This document shows positions 42,705-51,089 of a DNA stretch of 64,000 nucleotides, piece after piece. This stretch comes from Shewanella cutis (GTDB lineage Bacteria > Pseudomonadota > Gammaproteobacteria > Enterobacterales > Shewanellaceae), in NCBI RefSeq assembly GCF_022410515.1, contig NZ_JACSDI010000020.1, forward strand, positions 1-64,000, written 5' to 3'. Position numbers and translations under genes: made by a program. The notes below the pieces were generated by a model that was not told the DNA's origin, ran no database searches, and saw nothing but the letters and a program-made list of their open reading frames with translations. Each line of letters opens with the position of its first letter. The first letter of the stretch is position 1.

Positions 42705-43880
42705 ATGGCAATTATCAATATGTCAGATTTAGATCTCCAAGGTAAGCGAGTGCTTATTCGTGAAGATCTCAATGTGCCAGTCAGCAACGGCGTCGTCACC
42801 AGTGATGCACGCCTTAGAGCCTCTCTCCCCACTATCGAGTTAGCCCTTGCCAAAGGCGCGGCTGTGATGGTGATGTCTCACTTGGGGCGTCCAACCGAAG
42901 GTGAATACAACAGCGAATTCTCCATGCAACCTGTGGTCGATTACTTGGCCAAAGCCCTGTCTTGCTCTGTGCGCTTAGCGACCGACTATTTAGACGGCGT
43001 TGAAGTCGCGGTAGGCGAAGTGGTTGTGTTTGAAAACGTTCGCTTTAACAAAGGCGAGAAGAAAAACGACGAAGCACTCTCTCAGAAGATGGCGGCGTTA
43101 TGTGATGTGTATGTGATGGATGCTTTCGGCACGGCTCACCGCGCAGAAGCCTCAACCAATGGCGTTGGTTTATACGCGCCAATTGCTTGTGCAGGCCCAT
43201 TATTAGCACAAGAATTAGATGCTTTAGGTAAGGCGTTAGATAATCCAGCGCGCCCATTAGTGGCGATTGTTGGTGGCTCTAAAGTGTCAACTAAGCTGAC
43301 TGTACTAGAAAGTTTATCCGGCATTGTGGATCAATTAGTGGTTGGCGGTGGTATCGCCAACACCTTTATCGCTGCGGCGGGTCACAATGTAGGTAAATCC
43401 TTATACGAAGCGGATTTAATTGATGAAGCTAAGCGCTTAGTGGCGAACGCCCAAAGCCGCGGTGGCGACATTCCTGTGCCTACCGATGTGGTTGTGGCGG
43501 GTGAGTTTAGCCCAACTGCCGCAGCGACCCTAAAAGCGGTGAGTGAGGTTGGCGATAGCGATATGATTTTTGACATCGGCCCCGACAGTGCCGAAGCCTT
43601 AGCGAAAATCATTGAATCTGCTGGTACTATCGTATGGAACGGCCCTGTGGGTGTGTTCGAATTCGACCAATTTGGTGAAGGCACTAAGCGTATCGCACAA
43701 GCTATCGCTGATTCTAAAGCTTTCTCTATCGCTGGCGGTGGTGACACCTTAGCGGCAGTCGATAAATACGGTATCGCTGATAAAGTTTCTTATATCTCTA
43801 CGGGCGGTGGTGCTTTCCTCGAGTTCCTCGAAGGTAAAGAGTTACCCGCTGTAGCTATGCTGAAAAAACGCGGTGCCTAA
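42705..43880 (+). CDS. pgk: Phosphoglycerate kinase
   Basis: This 391-residue glycolytic kinase transfers phosphate between 1,3-bisphosphoglycerate and ADP. Signatures are KRVLIREDLNVPVSNG, MSHLGRPTEGEYN, VGGSKVSTKLTVLESL, and the nucleotide-binding SIAGGGDTLAAVDKYG and STGGGAFLEFLEGKELP. The open frame begins at 42657, but AAGGAAG 8 nt before the ATG at 42705 fixes the start. It is followed by a GC-rich hairpin and then fba. Confidence 0.98.
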   Translation: MAIINMSDLDLQGKRVLIREDLNVPVSNGVVTSDARLRASLPTIELALAKGAAVMVMSHLGRPTEGEYNSEFSMQPVVDYLAKALSCSVRLATDYLDGVEVAVGEVVVFENVRFNKGEKKNDEALSQKMAALCDVYVMDAFGTAHRAEASTNGVGLYAPIACAGPLLAQELDALGKALDNPARPLVAIVGGSKVSTKLTVLESLSGIVDQLVVGGGIANTFIAAAGHNVGKSLYEADLIDEAKRLVANAQSRGGDIPVPTDVVVAGEFSPTAAATLKAVSEVGDSDMIFDIGPDSAEALAKIIESAGTIVWNGPVGVFEFDQFGEGTKRIAQAIADSKAFSIAGGGDTLAAVDKYGIADKVSYISTGGGAFLEFLEGKELPAVAMLKKRGA

Positions 43881-43898
43881 CATTGAGTTAGGTATTGC

Positions 43899-43925
43899 GC
43901 TGTCGCGGCACTGCGCCGCGACAGC
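43899..43925 (+). other. Strong intergenic hairpin between pgk and fba without U-tract
   Basis: GCTGTCGCGGC-ACTGC-GCCGCGACAGC is an 11-bp perfect GC-rich stem 18 nt after the pgk stop. It is followed by A-rich sequence, not T, so it is not a typical terminator on the plus strand. It may be an mRNA 3' stabiliser or processing site. Confidence 0.6.
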
Positions 43926-44078
43926 ACAAAAAATGATAAAAAAATTATAAAAAAACCGCTCATTCTCTAAAGGGATTTAAACATCACTAGAGCGATTGAG
44001 CATAAAAATCCATCCAAACGATAGCGACCTCGGTGACCCAGCGTGAATGTGAAGTCACCCTATTATTGGAGTTAAAAA

Positions 44079-45146
44079 ATGGCGTTAATTTCCCTACGAC
44101 AACTACTCGATCACGCGGCAGAACATGGATACGGTGTGCCAGCGTTCAACGTAAACAACCTTGAGCAAATGCGCGCCATCATGCAGGCCGCAGAAGCCAC
44201 AGACAGCCCTGTTATCGTGCAAGCCTCTGCGGGTGCGCGTAAATATGCGCGTCCTCAGTTCTTAAAATACCTGATGACGGCTGCACTTGAGCAGTATCCC
44301 GATATCCCAGTCTGTATCCACCAGGACCATGGTACTGATCCTGATATTTGTCAGCGTTCTATCCAATTAGGTATGTCATCAGTCATGATGGACGGTTCAT
44401 TAATGGCCGACGGTAAAACCCCAGCTTCTTACGAGTACAACGTTGATGTGACTCGTAGAACCGTTGCTTTCGCCCACGCTTGTGGTGTGTCTGTCGAGGG
44501 TGAAATCGGTTGTTTAGGCAGCTTAGAAACCGGTACTGCTGGTGAAGAAGACGGTGTGGGCGCTGAAGGCGTATTAAGCCACGACCAACTGCTGACCAGC
44601 CCAGAAGAAGCGGCACGCTTTGTTGCTGATACCCATGTTGACGCGCTGGCGATTGCAATTGGTACCAGCCACGGTGCATACAAGTTCAGCCGTAAACCAA
44701 CGGGTGATGTACTGCGAATTGATCGCATCAAAGAAATCCATGCCCGCATTCCTAACACTCACTTGGTTATGCACGGTTCATCTTCAGTGCCACAAGAATG
44801 GCTTAAGATCATCAACCAATACGGTGGTCAAATTCCTGAAACTTACGGCGTGCCATTAGAAGAAATCGTTGAAGGTATCAAACACGGTGTGCGTAAAGTG
44901 AACATCGATACTGACCTGCGTTTAGCCTCTACCGGTGCGGTACGTAAATACTTGGCCGAACACCCAAGCGAGTTCGACCCACGTAAATTCCTAAAAGCCT
45001 CTATGGAAGCGATGGCAGACATCTGTACCGTTCGCTACGAAGCCTTTGGTTGTGCGGGTCAAGCTTCTAAGATTAAGCCTTTGTCTCTACAGGCAATGTA
45101 CAAAGCTTATCAATCAGGTGCCTTAGATCCTAAGATCAATCTGTAA
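44079..45146 (+). CDS. fba: Fructose-1,6-bisphosphate aldolase, class II
   Basis: This 355-residue zinc-dependent aldolase cleaves fructose-1,6-bisphosphate in glycolysis and forms it in gluconeogenesis. Visible are VPAFNVNNLEQMRAIMQAA, VCIHQDHGTDPDICQRSI with zinc/catalytic residues, the GEIGCLGSLETG region, AIGTSHGAYKF and KVNIDTDLRLA. The length and the E-T-G-T-A-G-E-E-D-G region fit class IIA/B enzymes of the type found in Shewanella and photosynthetic bacteria. GGAG precedes the ATG. Confidence 0.97.
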   Translation: MALISLRQLLDHAAEHGYGVPAFNVNNLEQMRAIMQAAEATDSPVIVQASAGARKYARPQFLKYLMTAALEQYPDIPVCIHQDHGTDPDICQRSIQLGMSSVMMDGSLMADGKTPASYEYNVDVTRRTVAFAHACGVSVEGEIGCLGSLETGTAGEEDGVGAEGVLSHDQLLTSPEEAARFVADTHVDALAIAIGTSHGAYKFSRKPTGDVLRIDRIKEIHARIPNTHLVMHGSSSVPQEWLKIINQYGGQIPETYGVPLEEIVEGIKHGVRKVNIDTDLRLASTGAVRKYLAEHPSEFDPRKFLKASMEAMADICTVRYEAFGCAGQASKIKPLSLQAMYKAYQSGALDPKINL

Positions 45147-45165
45147 GCCTTAAATCACTTTTCAG

Positions 45166-45190
45166 AGCCCGCTGATTAGCGGGCTTTTTT
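45166..45190 (+). terminator. Intrinsic terminator of fba
   Basis: AGCCCGC-TGATTA-GCGGGCT followed by T residues. Confidence 0.92.
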
Positions 45191-45282
45191 ATGCAAAAAA
45201 TCGGTGAATTTTTATTTTTCAATTGTAAATGTTAGTATTGCGCAGATTTTTAGGGGATTAAACGGAACAGGAACGGATAAAC

Positions 45283-46020
45283 ATGAAGAAAGTACTGACC
45301 GCGGCACTATTGATGACGGCGCCATTTATGGCGAATGCGGGAGCTGATTTTGTTAAAGGTGATAAGACATTTGCAGGCGAAGCCGAGCTAGGTGCTACCT
45401 TAACCACAGGCAATACTGACACCTCATCTTACAAAGGTCGCTTAAACTTCAAACACGAATTAGGTGACTGGGAAAACCAATATCTTTTAGAAGGTTTATA
45501 TAAAGAAGATACGGGTGCTGTGACTGCTAAGCGTTATTTAGCCGGTGCGCAGGGCAACTATAAGATGAATGACCGCAGTTATTGGTTTGCCAATGCTAAT
45601 TACGAAGTTGATCCCTTTACCGGTTATGACTACACCTTATCGGGTGCAACGGGTTATGGTCATAGACTCTTGGACACCAGCAAGACTTTCTTAGATGTTG
45701 AAATCGGTCCCGGTTATATCTATCAACGCCTTGATTCAGAACAGGCCCTGCTAGAAGGCACTGATTCTAATGACAGCGTTGTTGCCCACGGCGTGATTAA
45801 CTTCGAAACTGAAATCACTGAAACCTCAAAATTCCAGCAACGTTTTGTGGCTGACTATGGTGAAAAATTAGACGCGCGCTCAGAAACCTCACTCACTGCC
45901 AATATTATTGGTGCCTTGGCGATGAAGTTTGCCATTATCGTACGTTATAACAGTGAGCCGCTGGACGATAAAAAGAGCACCGATACTGAAACGAATATGA
46001 CTTTGCTCTATTCGTTCTAA
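45283..46020 (+). CDS. DUF481 outer membrane protein (YdiY-like)
   Basis: This 245-residue protein has a signal peptide with likely cleavage after MANA. The mature part is all beta, with alternating hydrophobic strands (GEAELGATLTTGNTDTSSY, then regular 10-12-residue strands) and ends in Phe (LLYSF), the usual outer-membrane targeting residue. The DUF481 family is of unknown function, some members being alkali- or salt-linked. It lies upstream of nhaD, but a terminator separates them. Confidence 0.88.
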   Translation: MKKVLTAALLMTAPFMANAGADFVKGDKTFAGEAELGATLTTGNTDTSSYKGRLNFKHELGDWENQYLLEGLYKEDTGAVTAKRYLAGAQGNYKMNDRSYWFANANYEVDPFTGYDYTLSGATGYGHRLLDTSKTFLDVEIGPGYIYQRLDSEQALLEGTDSNDSVVAHGVINFETEITETSKFQQRFVADYGEKLDARSETSLTANIIGALAMKFAIIVRYNSEPLDDKKSTDTETNMTLLYSF

Positions 46021-46042
46021 TCAATGTGATTGCTATCAACAT

Positions 46043-46066
46043 AAAAGCACCGAAAGGTGCTTTTTT
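46043..46066 (+). terminator. Intrinsic terminator of DUF481 gene
   Basis: AAAGCACC-GAAA-GGTGCTTTTTT. Confidence 0.92.
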
Positions 46067-46260
46067 ATTGGCTATTTTTAGACTAACTTGAAACAAAGTT
46101 AGTAAGGTCTTTATTAGGTATGTCTGTAGTTATACAAAAATTAATGTTGTAAGAGCCTTTGGTTATCAGGAAATGCATAGAAAGTTGCGTTTTGTCAAAA
46201 TTTACAGAACACGAGCTATGGTAATTTGCGAACTAATTTCCCTTGCAGAGATCAACTTTG

Positions 46261-47730
46261 ATGAAATTACAGCGGTGGTTTAGAAACAGTGGCGTGGCGA
46301 TGTTGAGCCTATGCTGTGTTGCAATATTGAGCGGATTCTCACCCGCAGTTTGGGCGATGACCGCAGGAGGTGAACGGCTCGATTTAACCGCTGCAACAGT
46401 GGGTTATATTGCCGTGTGTGTCTTCGTGCTCGCTTATTTATTGGTGATGGCCGAAGAGACACTGCATCTGCGTAAATCCAAACCCGTGTTGGTCGCAGCT
46501 GGCATTATTTGGGGCATGATAGGTTTTGTGTATGTGCAAAATGGTATGTCAGAGGTTTCTGAGACGGCCTTTAAGCACAATTTATTAGAATATGCCGAGT
46601 TATTACTCTTCTTATTGGTGGCGATGACGTATATCAATGCCATGGAAGAACGTAATTTATTCGATGCCATTCGTGGCTGGTTAGTGGGACGTGGTTTTAG
46701 CCTGCGAACTGTTTTTTGGCTAACGGGTTTTATGGCTTTCTTTATTTCGCCCGTGGCTGATAACTTAACTACGGCGTTATTAATGTGCGCTGTGGTAATG
46801 AAAGTTGGGGCTGGACAGCGAAAATTCATTACACTCGCTTGTATTAATATTGTGGTGGCGGCCAATGCGGGCGGTGCATTTAGTCCCTTTGGAGATATCA
46901 CTACCTTGATGGTGTGGCAAAAGGGCTTAGTGCATTTTGCGGATTTCTTCCATCTGTTTATTCCTGCACTAGTCAATTTTGCCTTACCTGCTGCGATCAT
47001 GAGTATATTCATTCCGCACTATATACCTCAACCTGAAAAAGAGCAGGTTTACACTAAACCTGGCGCTAAACGTATCGTCGCCCTCTTCTTGCTGACAATT
47101 GCTACCGCGGTGTGTGCTCACTCCTTCCTTGGTATGCCGCCTGTGCTTGGGATGATGACAGGTCTTGGTTTCTTACAATTCTTTGGTTATTACCTGCGTA
47201 AGACCTTTGATCGCTCCGTTGCCCGTGAACGTGCCAAAGCGGAATTGCGTCAGGACGAGCAGCGTCTTCAGCAGCTTGGTAGTGTGGTGCCCTTCGATGT
47301 GTTTAGCCGTATCTCCCGCGCTGAATGGGATACCTTACTGTTCTTCTACGGTGTGGTTTTGTGTGTTGGCGGCCTAGGCTTCATGGGTTACTTGAGCTTA
47401 GTGTCTGAGGCCTTATATTCCAATTGGGATGCGACCTATGCCAACGTAGCCATCGGTCTGTTGTCTTCGGTTGTTGATAATATTCCGGTGATGTTTGCAG
47501 TGTTGACGATGAACCCCGAGATGGCCTTAGGCCAATGGTTACTGGTAACGTTAACCGCTGGGGTTGGGGGCAGTTTATTGTCAATTGGCAGTGCTGCAGG
47601 GGTTGCACTAATGGGACAAGCGAGGGGGATTTACACCTTCGGCGCTCACTTACGTTGGACACCTGTCATTGCGCTGGGTTATGTCGCGAGCATTTTAGTA
47701 CATATGTGGCTCAATGCTGCAATGTTTTAA
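46261..47730 (+). CDS. nhaD: Na+/H+ antiporter NhaD
   Basis: This 489-residue inner-membrane protein of the NhaD ion transporter family has an N-terminal signal-like span followed by about 11-12 further spans. Family motifs are MAEETLHLRKSKPVLVAAGIIW, ISPVADNLTTALLM, NAGGAFSPFGDITTLMVW, and the later SVVDNIPVMFAVLTM, with Asp residues in half-broken helices suited to cation transport. It exports Na+ (and Li+) for proton uptake, complementing the NQR pump. The frame begins upstream with TTG at 46243, and the ATG at 46261 is preferred. The ribosome-binding site is weak. Confidence 0.92.
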   Translation: MKLQRWFRNSGVAMLSLCCVAILSGFSPAVWAMTAGGERLDLTAATVGYIAVCVFVLAYLLVMAEETLHLRKSKPVLVAAGIIWGMIGFVYVQNGMSEVSETAFKHNLLEYAELLLFLLVAMTYINAMEERNLFDAIRGWLVGRGFSLRTVFWLTGFMAFFISPVADNLTTALLMCAVVMKVGAGQRKFITLACINIVVAANAGGAFSPFGDITTLMVWQKGLVHFADFFHLFIPALVNFALPAAIMSIFIPHYIPQPEKEQVYTKPGAKRIVALFLLTIATAVCAHSFLGMPPVLGMMTGLGFLQFFGYYLRKTFDRSVARERAKAELRQDEQRLQQLGSVVPFDVFSRISRAEWDTLLFFYGVVLCVGGLGFMGYLSLVSEALYSNWDATYANVAIGLLSSVVDNIPVMFAVLTMNPEMALGQWLLVTLTAGVGGSLLSIGSAAGVALMGQARGIYTFGAHLRWTPVIALGYVASILVHMWLNAAMF

Positions 47731-47894
47731 GAACAAATGAATCATGTTGTATCAATGTGCTCTTTTAGCATTTAATTTTTTATTGATGTAATTCACAGAT
47801 TATTTCACTATGAATTGTGACTTAGTCTAGATCACAGTGAAATCGATTTGTTACAGGTATACTTAGCCCATCATTTTTTGACGTGAGGGCTAAG

Positions 47895-48644
47895 ATGCAA
47901 ATTGGGTGTTGTTGGTTTTGTGTACGTAAACAGCAGCTGCATAATCAAATTTCTGATCGTTGCTGGGATCTTGAGCCGGATGAGTTTCTCGTTATTCAGT
48001 ATTTAATTGAGTATCAAGGTAAGGTTGTTTCGCGATTTGAGTTGATGCAAATAGTCTCTCAACATTATCGAGGGAGTCGTCCTTATGAGCGTCTTGAACA
48101 AATCATCCAGCAATTAAAGCGCTTTTTAGGTGATGATAATTTATCTTACATAGGTAAAATGTCTGATCAAGGTTATGTGCTATATAAAGCACCAGTAAAA
48201 AAGGTCTCAGGGATATTAGGTACGCCCTTTATTAAAATTGAGGCCTTGCCGTTCTTTTTATTATTGTCTTTGGGATTTATCACTTTTTGCGTATTTTTTA
48301 ATCGTATAGGTAATCCTACCTCTATCAGCCCTAATTATAGTCAGCAATTAACTTTAGCTGATGACAGGGTGGCAGAAGTTTCTTTTTATACAGGTAAGCA
48401 AAAAATGAAAACGATAAAACCTTTTGTTAATCAATTTATATCGCAGGTGTCTGCATGTGCAGTATTTCCTTGGCAATCCATATCTGTTTCAGTATCTAAT
48501 GGCCAGCAAATGCTTACGATTTTTCTCGATGATAAAACCAAAAGTACGAATTACAAGATCATTAAGCTTTTCTCAAATGATTTTAATTCCGATGATTTTG
48601 ATTTGAATTGGTTAAAGCAGGTAGGTATTTGTGACGAAGTTTGA
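47895..48644 (+). CDS. ToxR-like winged-helix transmembrane regulator (pair 1)
   Basis: This 249-residue single-pass regulator has an OmpR/ToxR-type winged helix at residues ~1-105 (EYQGKVVSRFELMQIV, LEQIIQQLKRFLGDD, GKMSDQGYVLYK), a membrane span at ~119-139, and a periplasmic tail with Cys in SACAVFPW and QVGIC. The paralogue at 51090-51833 keeps both cysteines in equivalent places, as ToxR does for disulfide sensing. The GAGGG site supports the ATG at 47895. It overlaps the partner gene by 14 nt. GATCACAGT at 47830 is shared with the paralogue's upstream region. The target genes are unknown. Confidence 0.8.
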   Translation: MQIGCCWFCVRKQQLHNQISDRCWDLEPDEFLVIQYLIEYQGKVVSRFELMQIVSQHYRGSRPYERLEQIIQQLKRFLGDDNLSYIGKMSDQGYVLYKAPVKKVSGILGTPFIKIEALPFFLLLSLGFITFCVFFNRIGNPTSISPNYSQQLTLADDRVAEVSFYTGKQKMKTIKPFVNQFISQVSACAVFPWQSISVSVSNGQQMLTIFLDDKTKSTNYKIIKLFSNDFNSDDFDLNWLKQVGICDEV

Positions 48645-49215
48645 TTTAATTAAAAGTATATGGAAACGTATTCGATTATGGCATTATTTAGCAATTTTAT
48701 TTATCGGTACGATTTTATTTCTATTGATAAATGATGATATTGGTGGCAAAGAGACTCTGGATTTAAGTTGTTATGCTGAGTTGTATGCTTCTCCCTTCGT
48801 GGTAAATCAATCCTCAAAATTAAACAAAAACTTAACGCTTAATATTAATCTTGAGGGGGATGCCATTAAGCTGTCTTACCATTATGGAGTGGGGGGGAGG
48901 AATATCGCTTCGATCGTTTACCACGGTGAGTCATTAGCATTTGAAGTTGGCAGCATGACCTATAAATTGAGAGTTGACACTGCAAGCGTTGAAATGGATT
49001 TGCTCCAAACTGAGTTGCCAGGACCGATTCACGATGCGGTAGATAAATCTCGGGGCGTGCTAGTTAAAGAGGGTGTGATTGATTTTGATATGCAAATTGT
49101 TGATTTTGATACGGTAAATGATTTCACCTTAGTGAAGTTTCGGCCTAGTGGTTCTTTGTGGGCTTGTCGCTCTAATAGTACACCGTTAATTAAAGGATTA
49201 GCTTCGGTTTTTTAA
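48631..49215 (+). CDS. Periplasmic partner protein of ToxR-like regulator (pair 1)
   Basis: This 194-residue protein has one N-terminal span (about 17-35) and a periplasmic domain. It shares with the protein at 51826-52356 an early Cys (LDLSCYAELY), an M-x-Y-K/N-x-x-V segment, and a near-terminal F-x-PS-x-x-x-x-C-R motif. Thus it looks like a ToxS-like co-regulator in arrangement, but no ToxS sequence match is claimed. It starts at GTG inside the regulator gene. Function inferred from pairing only. Confidence 0.7.
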   Translation: MTKFDLIKSIWKRIRLWHYLAILFIGTILFLLINDDIGGKETLDLSCYAELYASPFVVNQSSKLNKNLTLNINLEGDAIKLSYHYGVGGRNIASIVYHGESLAFEVGSMTYKLRVDTASVEMDLLQTELPGPIHDAVDKSRGVLVKEGVIDFDMQIVDFDTVNDFTLVKFRPSGSLWACRSNSTPLIKGLASVF

Positions 49216-49231
49216 TATGAGTTTTATTGAA

Positions 49232-49263
49232 CAACCCGGCTGTATGGCGCTACTACCGGGTTG
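49232..49263. terminator. Hairpin between convergent genes
   Basis: CAACCCGG (49232-49239) pairs perfectly with CCGGGTTG (49256-49263). There is no strong T-run on either side, so terminator function is uncertain. Confidence 0.4.
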
Positions 49264-49294
49264 AGTGCTTGCGTGAGGCAATGTTGCTCGTTTG

Positions 49295-49813
49295 TCAGAG
49301 CGTCGCCACCGAGATTAATTTAAGAGTGTTATGCGTTTGAGTGCCATAGATCTGAATCGCGACTTTAATTTGGGACACTGCGCCACTCGGATCCTTTGAC
49401 TGCCAATCGAGTCCTGCTATTTCAAACTGATATTGACCATTTTTTACCTCAGTCAACTTGCCACTGCACTCACCTTTGCTTTGGCAACGATAGTTTTGAG
49501 TGACATGCCAACGCTTCCATGCTTTAGGATTTGGCGAAGATTTATGTTTATCTGGAAAGCCAAAATAATAAATATCGTAGTTTTTTGCTGTGATAATTGC
49601 CGCTTGATTAGCATCTGTCAGCGAAAATACCAAAGTACCTGTATCGGGATCAAATTGCTCTACAGCCAGATTTATCTGTGTCGCTTCGTCAATGCTCACT
49701 GTTTTCTCAACGGGTGGCGGTGGAGGCGTGATTGCCTCTGATTTGTTATCTTCACTACCACAGCCAGTAAGGACCAGCGTGCCGAGGGTTAACGCAAGTA
49801 ATGGGTATTTCAT
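49295..49813 (-). CDS. Small lipoprotein beside dihaem cytochrome
   Basis: This 172-residue protein has a signal peptide and the lipobox LTGC, followed by a Pro-rich linker (TPPPPPVEK) and a beta-rich domain. The domain (SIDEATQINLAVEQFDP, then LVFSLTDANQAAI) resembles the N-terminal haem-free domain of the OmcA/MtrC outer-surface decahaem cytochromes. That is a resemblance noticed by eye, not a firm match. It has two cysteines (NYRCQSKGEC). AAGGAGG before the ATG at 49813 sets the start, 10 nt after the cytochrome stop, so both form one operon. Confidence 0.8.
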   Translation of the reverse strand: MKYPLLALTLGTLVLTGCGSEDNKSEAITPPPPPVEKTVSIDEATQINLAVEQFDPDTGTLVFSLTDANQAAIITAKNYDIYYFGFPDKHKSSPNPKAWKRWHVTQNYRCQSKGECSGKLTEVKNGQYQFEIAGLDWQSKDPSGAVSQIKVAIQIYGTQTHNTLKLISVATL

Positions 49814-49823
49814 CACTGCCTCC

Positions 49824-50648
49824 TTAATTGAAATGTCCAGTGTGGCAAGTGGTACATTCCATATCGGTTTTAACGCTTGCCGCAGATCCAAAAGTATCAG
49901 CACTTCCGTGGCAGGATTGGCAAGTTTGCGCTTCTGTTGACGGCTTGCTACTCGGTAAGGCACCGATATTCTCTCCTTGGTGGGCACGGTTTAGCAGTTC
50001 GACTAAGTAATACGCCATTGAAGCGGATAGGCGATAACAACGCTCACCTTTTTTAGAAAAGGGCAGTCCTGAGGCTCTAGACCAGTTGCTGATAGAAGAG
50101 TGGCATAACACACTCATGGCCTTTGATGAGCTCCCCACTAGGGCGGTTTTTTCTGTGGTTGAGCCTATGCCTGCGATAAATTCTGGCGAAGATAAGGGTA
50201 AGGTGGTGTTTTCATAGTAGCGGAAAGTATTGGCAATTACGGCGTTATTTTGACCATTAATATCATCTAAGATATTGACTAACATACCAATAGCATTAAG
50301 GTTGCCACAAAGCGTGCCTTGGCCTGTCACGCCCGCAAAGCCATAACCCGCGAGCGCGGTGGGAATGCTCTTAAACTTGTCGGCATCGGCACTATTCGAT
50401 TGGGCTAGCATAGTGACCACAGAATGAAACACTTGGTGCATACAGCCGCCACCTGTTTGGTAAGCGAGTTTGGCCGTGGCCATTGGATCAAGCGGTACAT
50501 ATTTGAGTTTTTCCCCGAGTGCTAATTGATATTGACCGTCGGCATTGGTCGCCGCAAATGCTGACGTACCCATTAATGTTGCGCCCGCTGCCGCTGTGCT
50601 GATGCCGATAATACGAGTTAATGCTTGGCGTCGATTAATGCTCATCAT
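49824..50648 (-). CDS. Tat-exported split-Soret-type dihaem cytochrome c
   Basis: This 274-residue protein starts with a twin-arginine signal (INRRQALTRIIG, then a hydrophobic stretch to SAFA). The C-terminus has two CxxCH haem c sites, TCQSCHG and CTTCHTGH. The middle contains GGGCMHQVFHSVV and further cysteines, as in the C_GCAxxG_C_C/split-Soret cytochrome family known from Desulfovibrio and Shewanella. It should act in the periplasm in electron transfer. A Tat signal with a c-type haem protein is uncommon, since haem is attached after export. GAGGA precedes the ATG. A hairpin lies upstream at 50666-50712. Confidence 0.85.
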   Translation of the reverse strand: MMSINRRQALTRIIGISTAAAGATLMGTSAFAATNADGQYQLALGEKLKYVPLDPMATAKLAYQTGGGCMHQVFHSVVTMLAQSNSADADKFKSIPTALAGYGFAGVTGQGTLCGNLNAIGMLVNILDDINGQNNAVIANTFRYYENTTLPLSSPEFIAGIGSTTEKTALVGSSSKAMSVLCHSSISNWSRASGLPFSKKGERCYRLSASMAYYLVELLNRAHQGENIGALPSSKPSTEAQTCQSCHGSADTFGSAASVKTDMECTTCHTGHFN

Positions 50649-51089
50649 GAATATCCTCTTTTAGTAATTGCTTTTATTTATCAATCAGAAAACTTGGTTG
50701 ATGAAAGCAATTTTAAGGAGGTAGAAGATAAATAATGTGATTTGAGAGAGAGGATATTCGACTTATTTTTGAGGGAGACGACCTTGTGTTTTTAATCGTT
50801 TTTGAAGATGAAGTGAGTGAGATTGTTCGGTGTTGATCGATTGTGATGTGAGGTAAAATACGATATTTGTAGCATTTATGTAAATTTTGGCGAATTTATC
50901 AGCCAAAACTGATGCTGTAAATGTCATTTACCTCTGTGAACTAAAGCAGATTTTCATTGCATCGCTGCAACCTAGGGCTTATCTCACGAAATGTAATTAT
51001 TTGCCCCCTTGGGTTAACGGGATCACAGTAATCATTAGCAGTATTGCATAGACTTAATTCCATGATTTTATAGGCTCGGGGTTTTCGAT
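50649..51089. promoter_or_regulatory. Divergent control region between cytochrome operon and second regulator
   Basis: This 441-nt gap contains an inverted repeat AATTGCTTT..ATCAA / TTGATGAAAGCAATT (50666-50712) in the cytochrome leader. It also holds a perfect GAGGTAAA (50850) / TTTACCTC (50927) dyad and GATCACAGT (51021-51029), shared with the region upstream of the first regulator. No gene was seen. Confidence 0.5.

Noticed and set aside
47816..47836. Possible CRP site TGTGA...TCACA upstream of the first regulator
   Set aside because: The spacer is 11 bp, whereas CRP needs 6.
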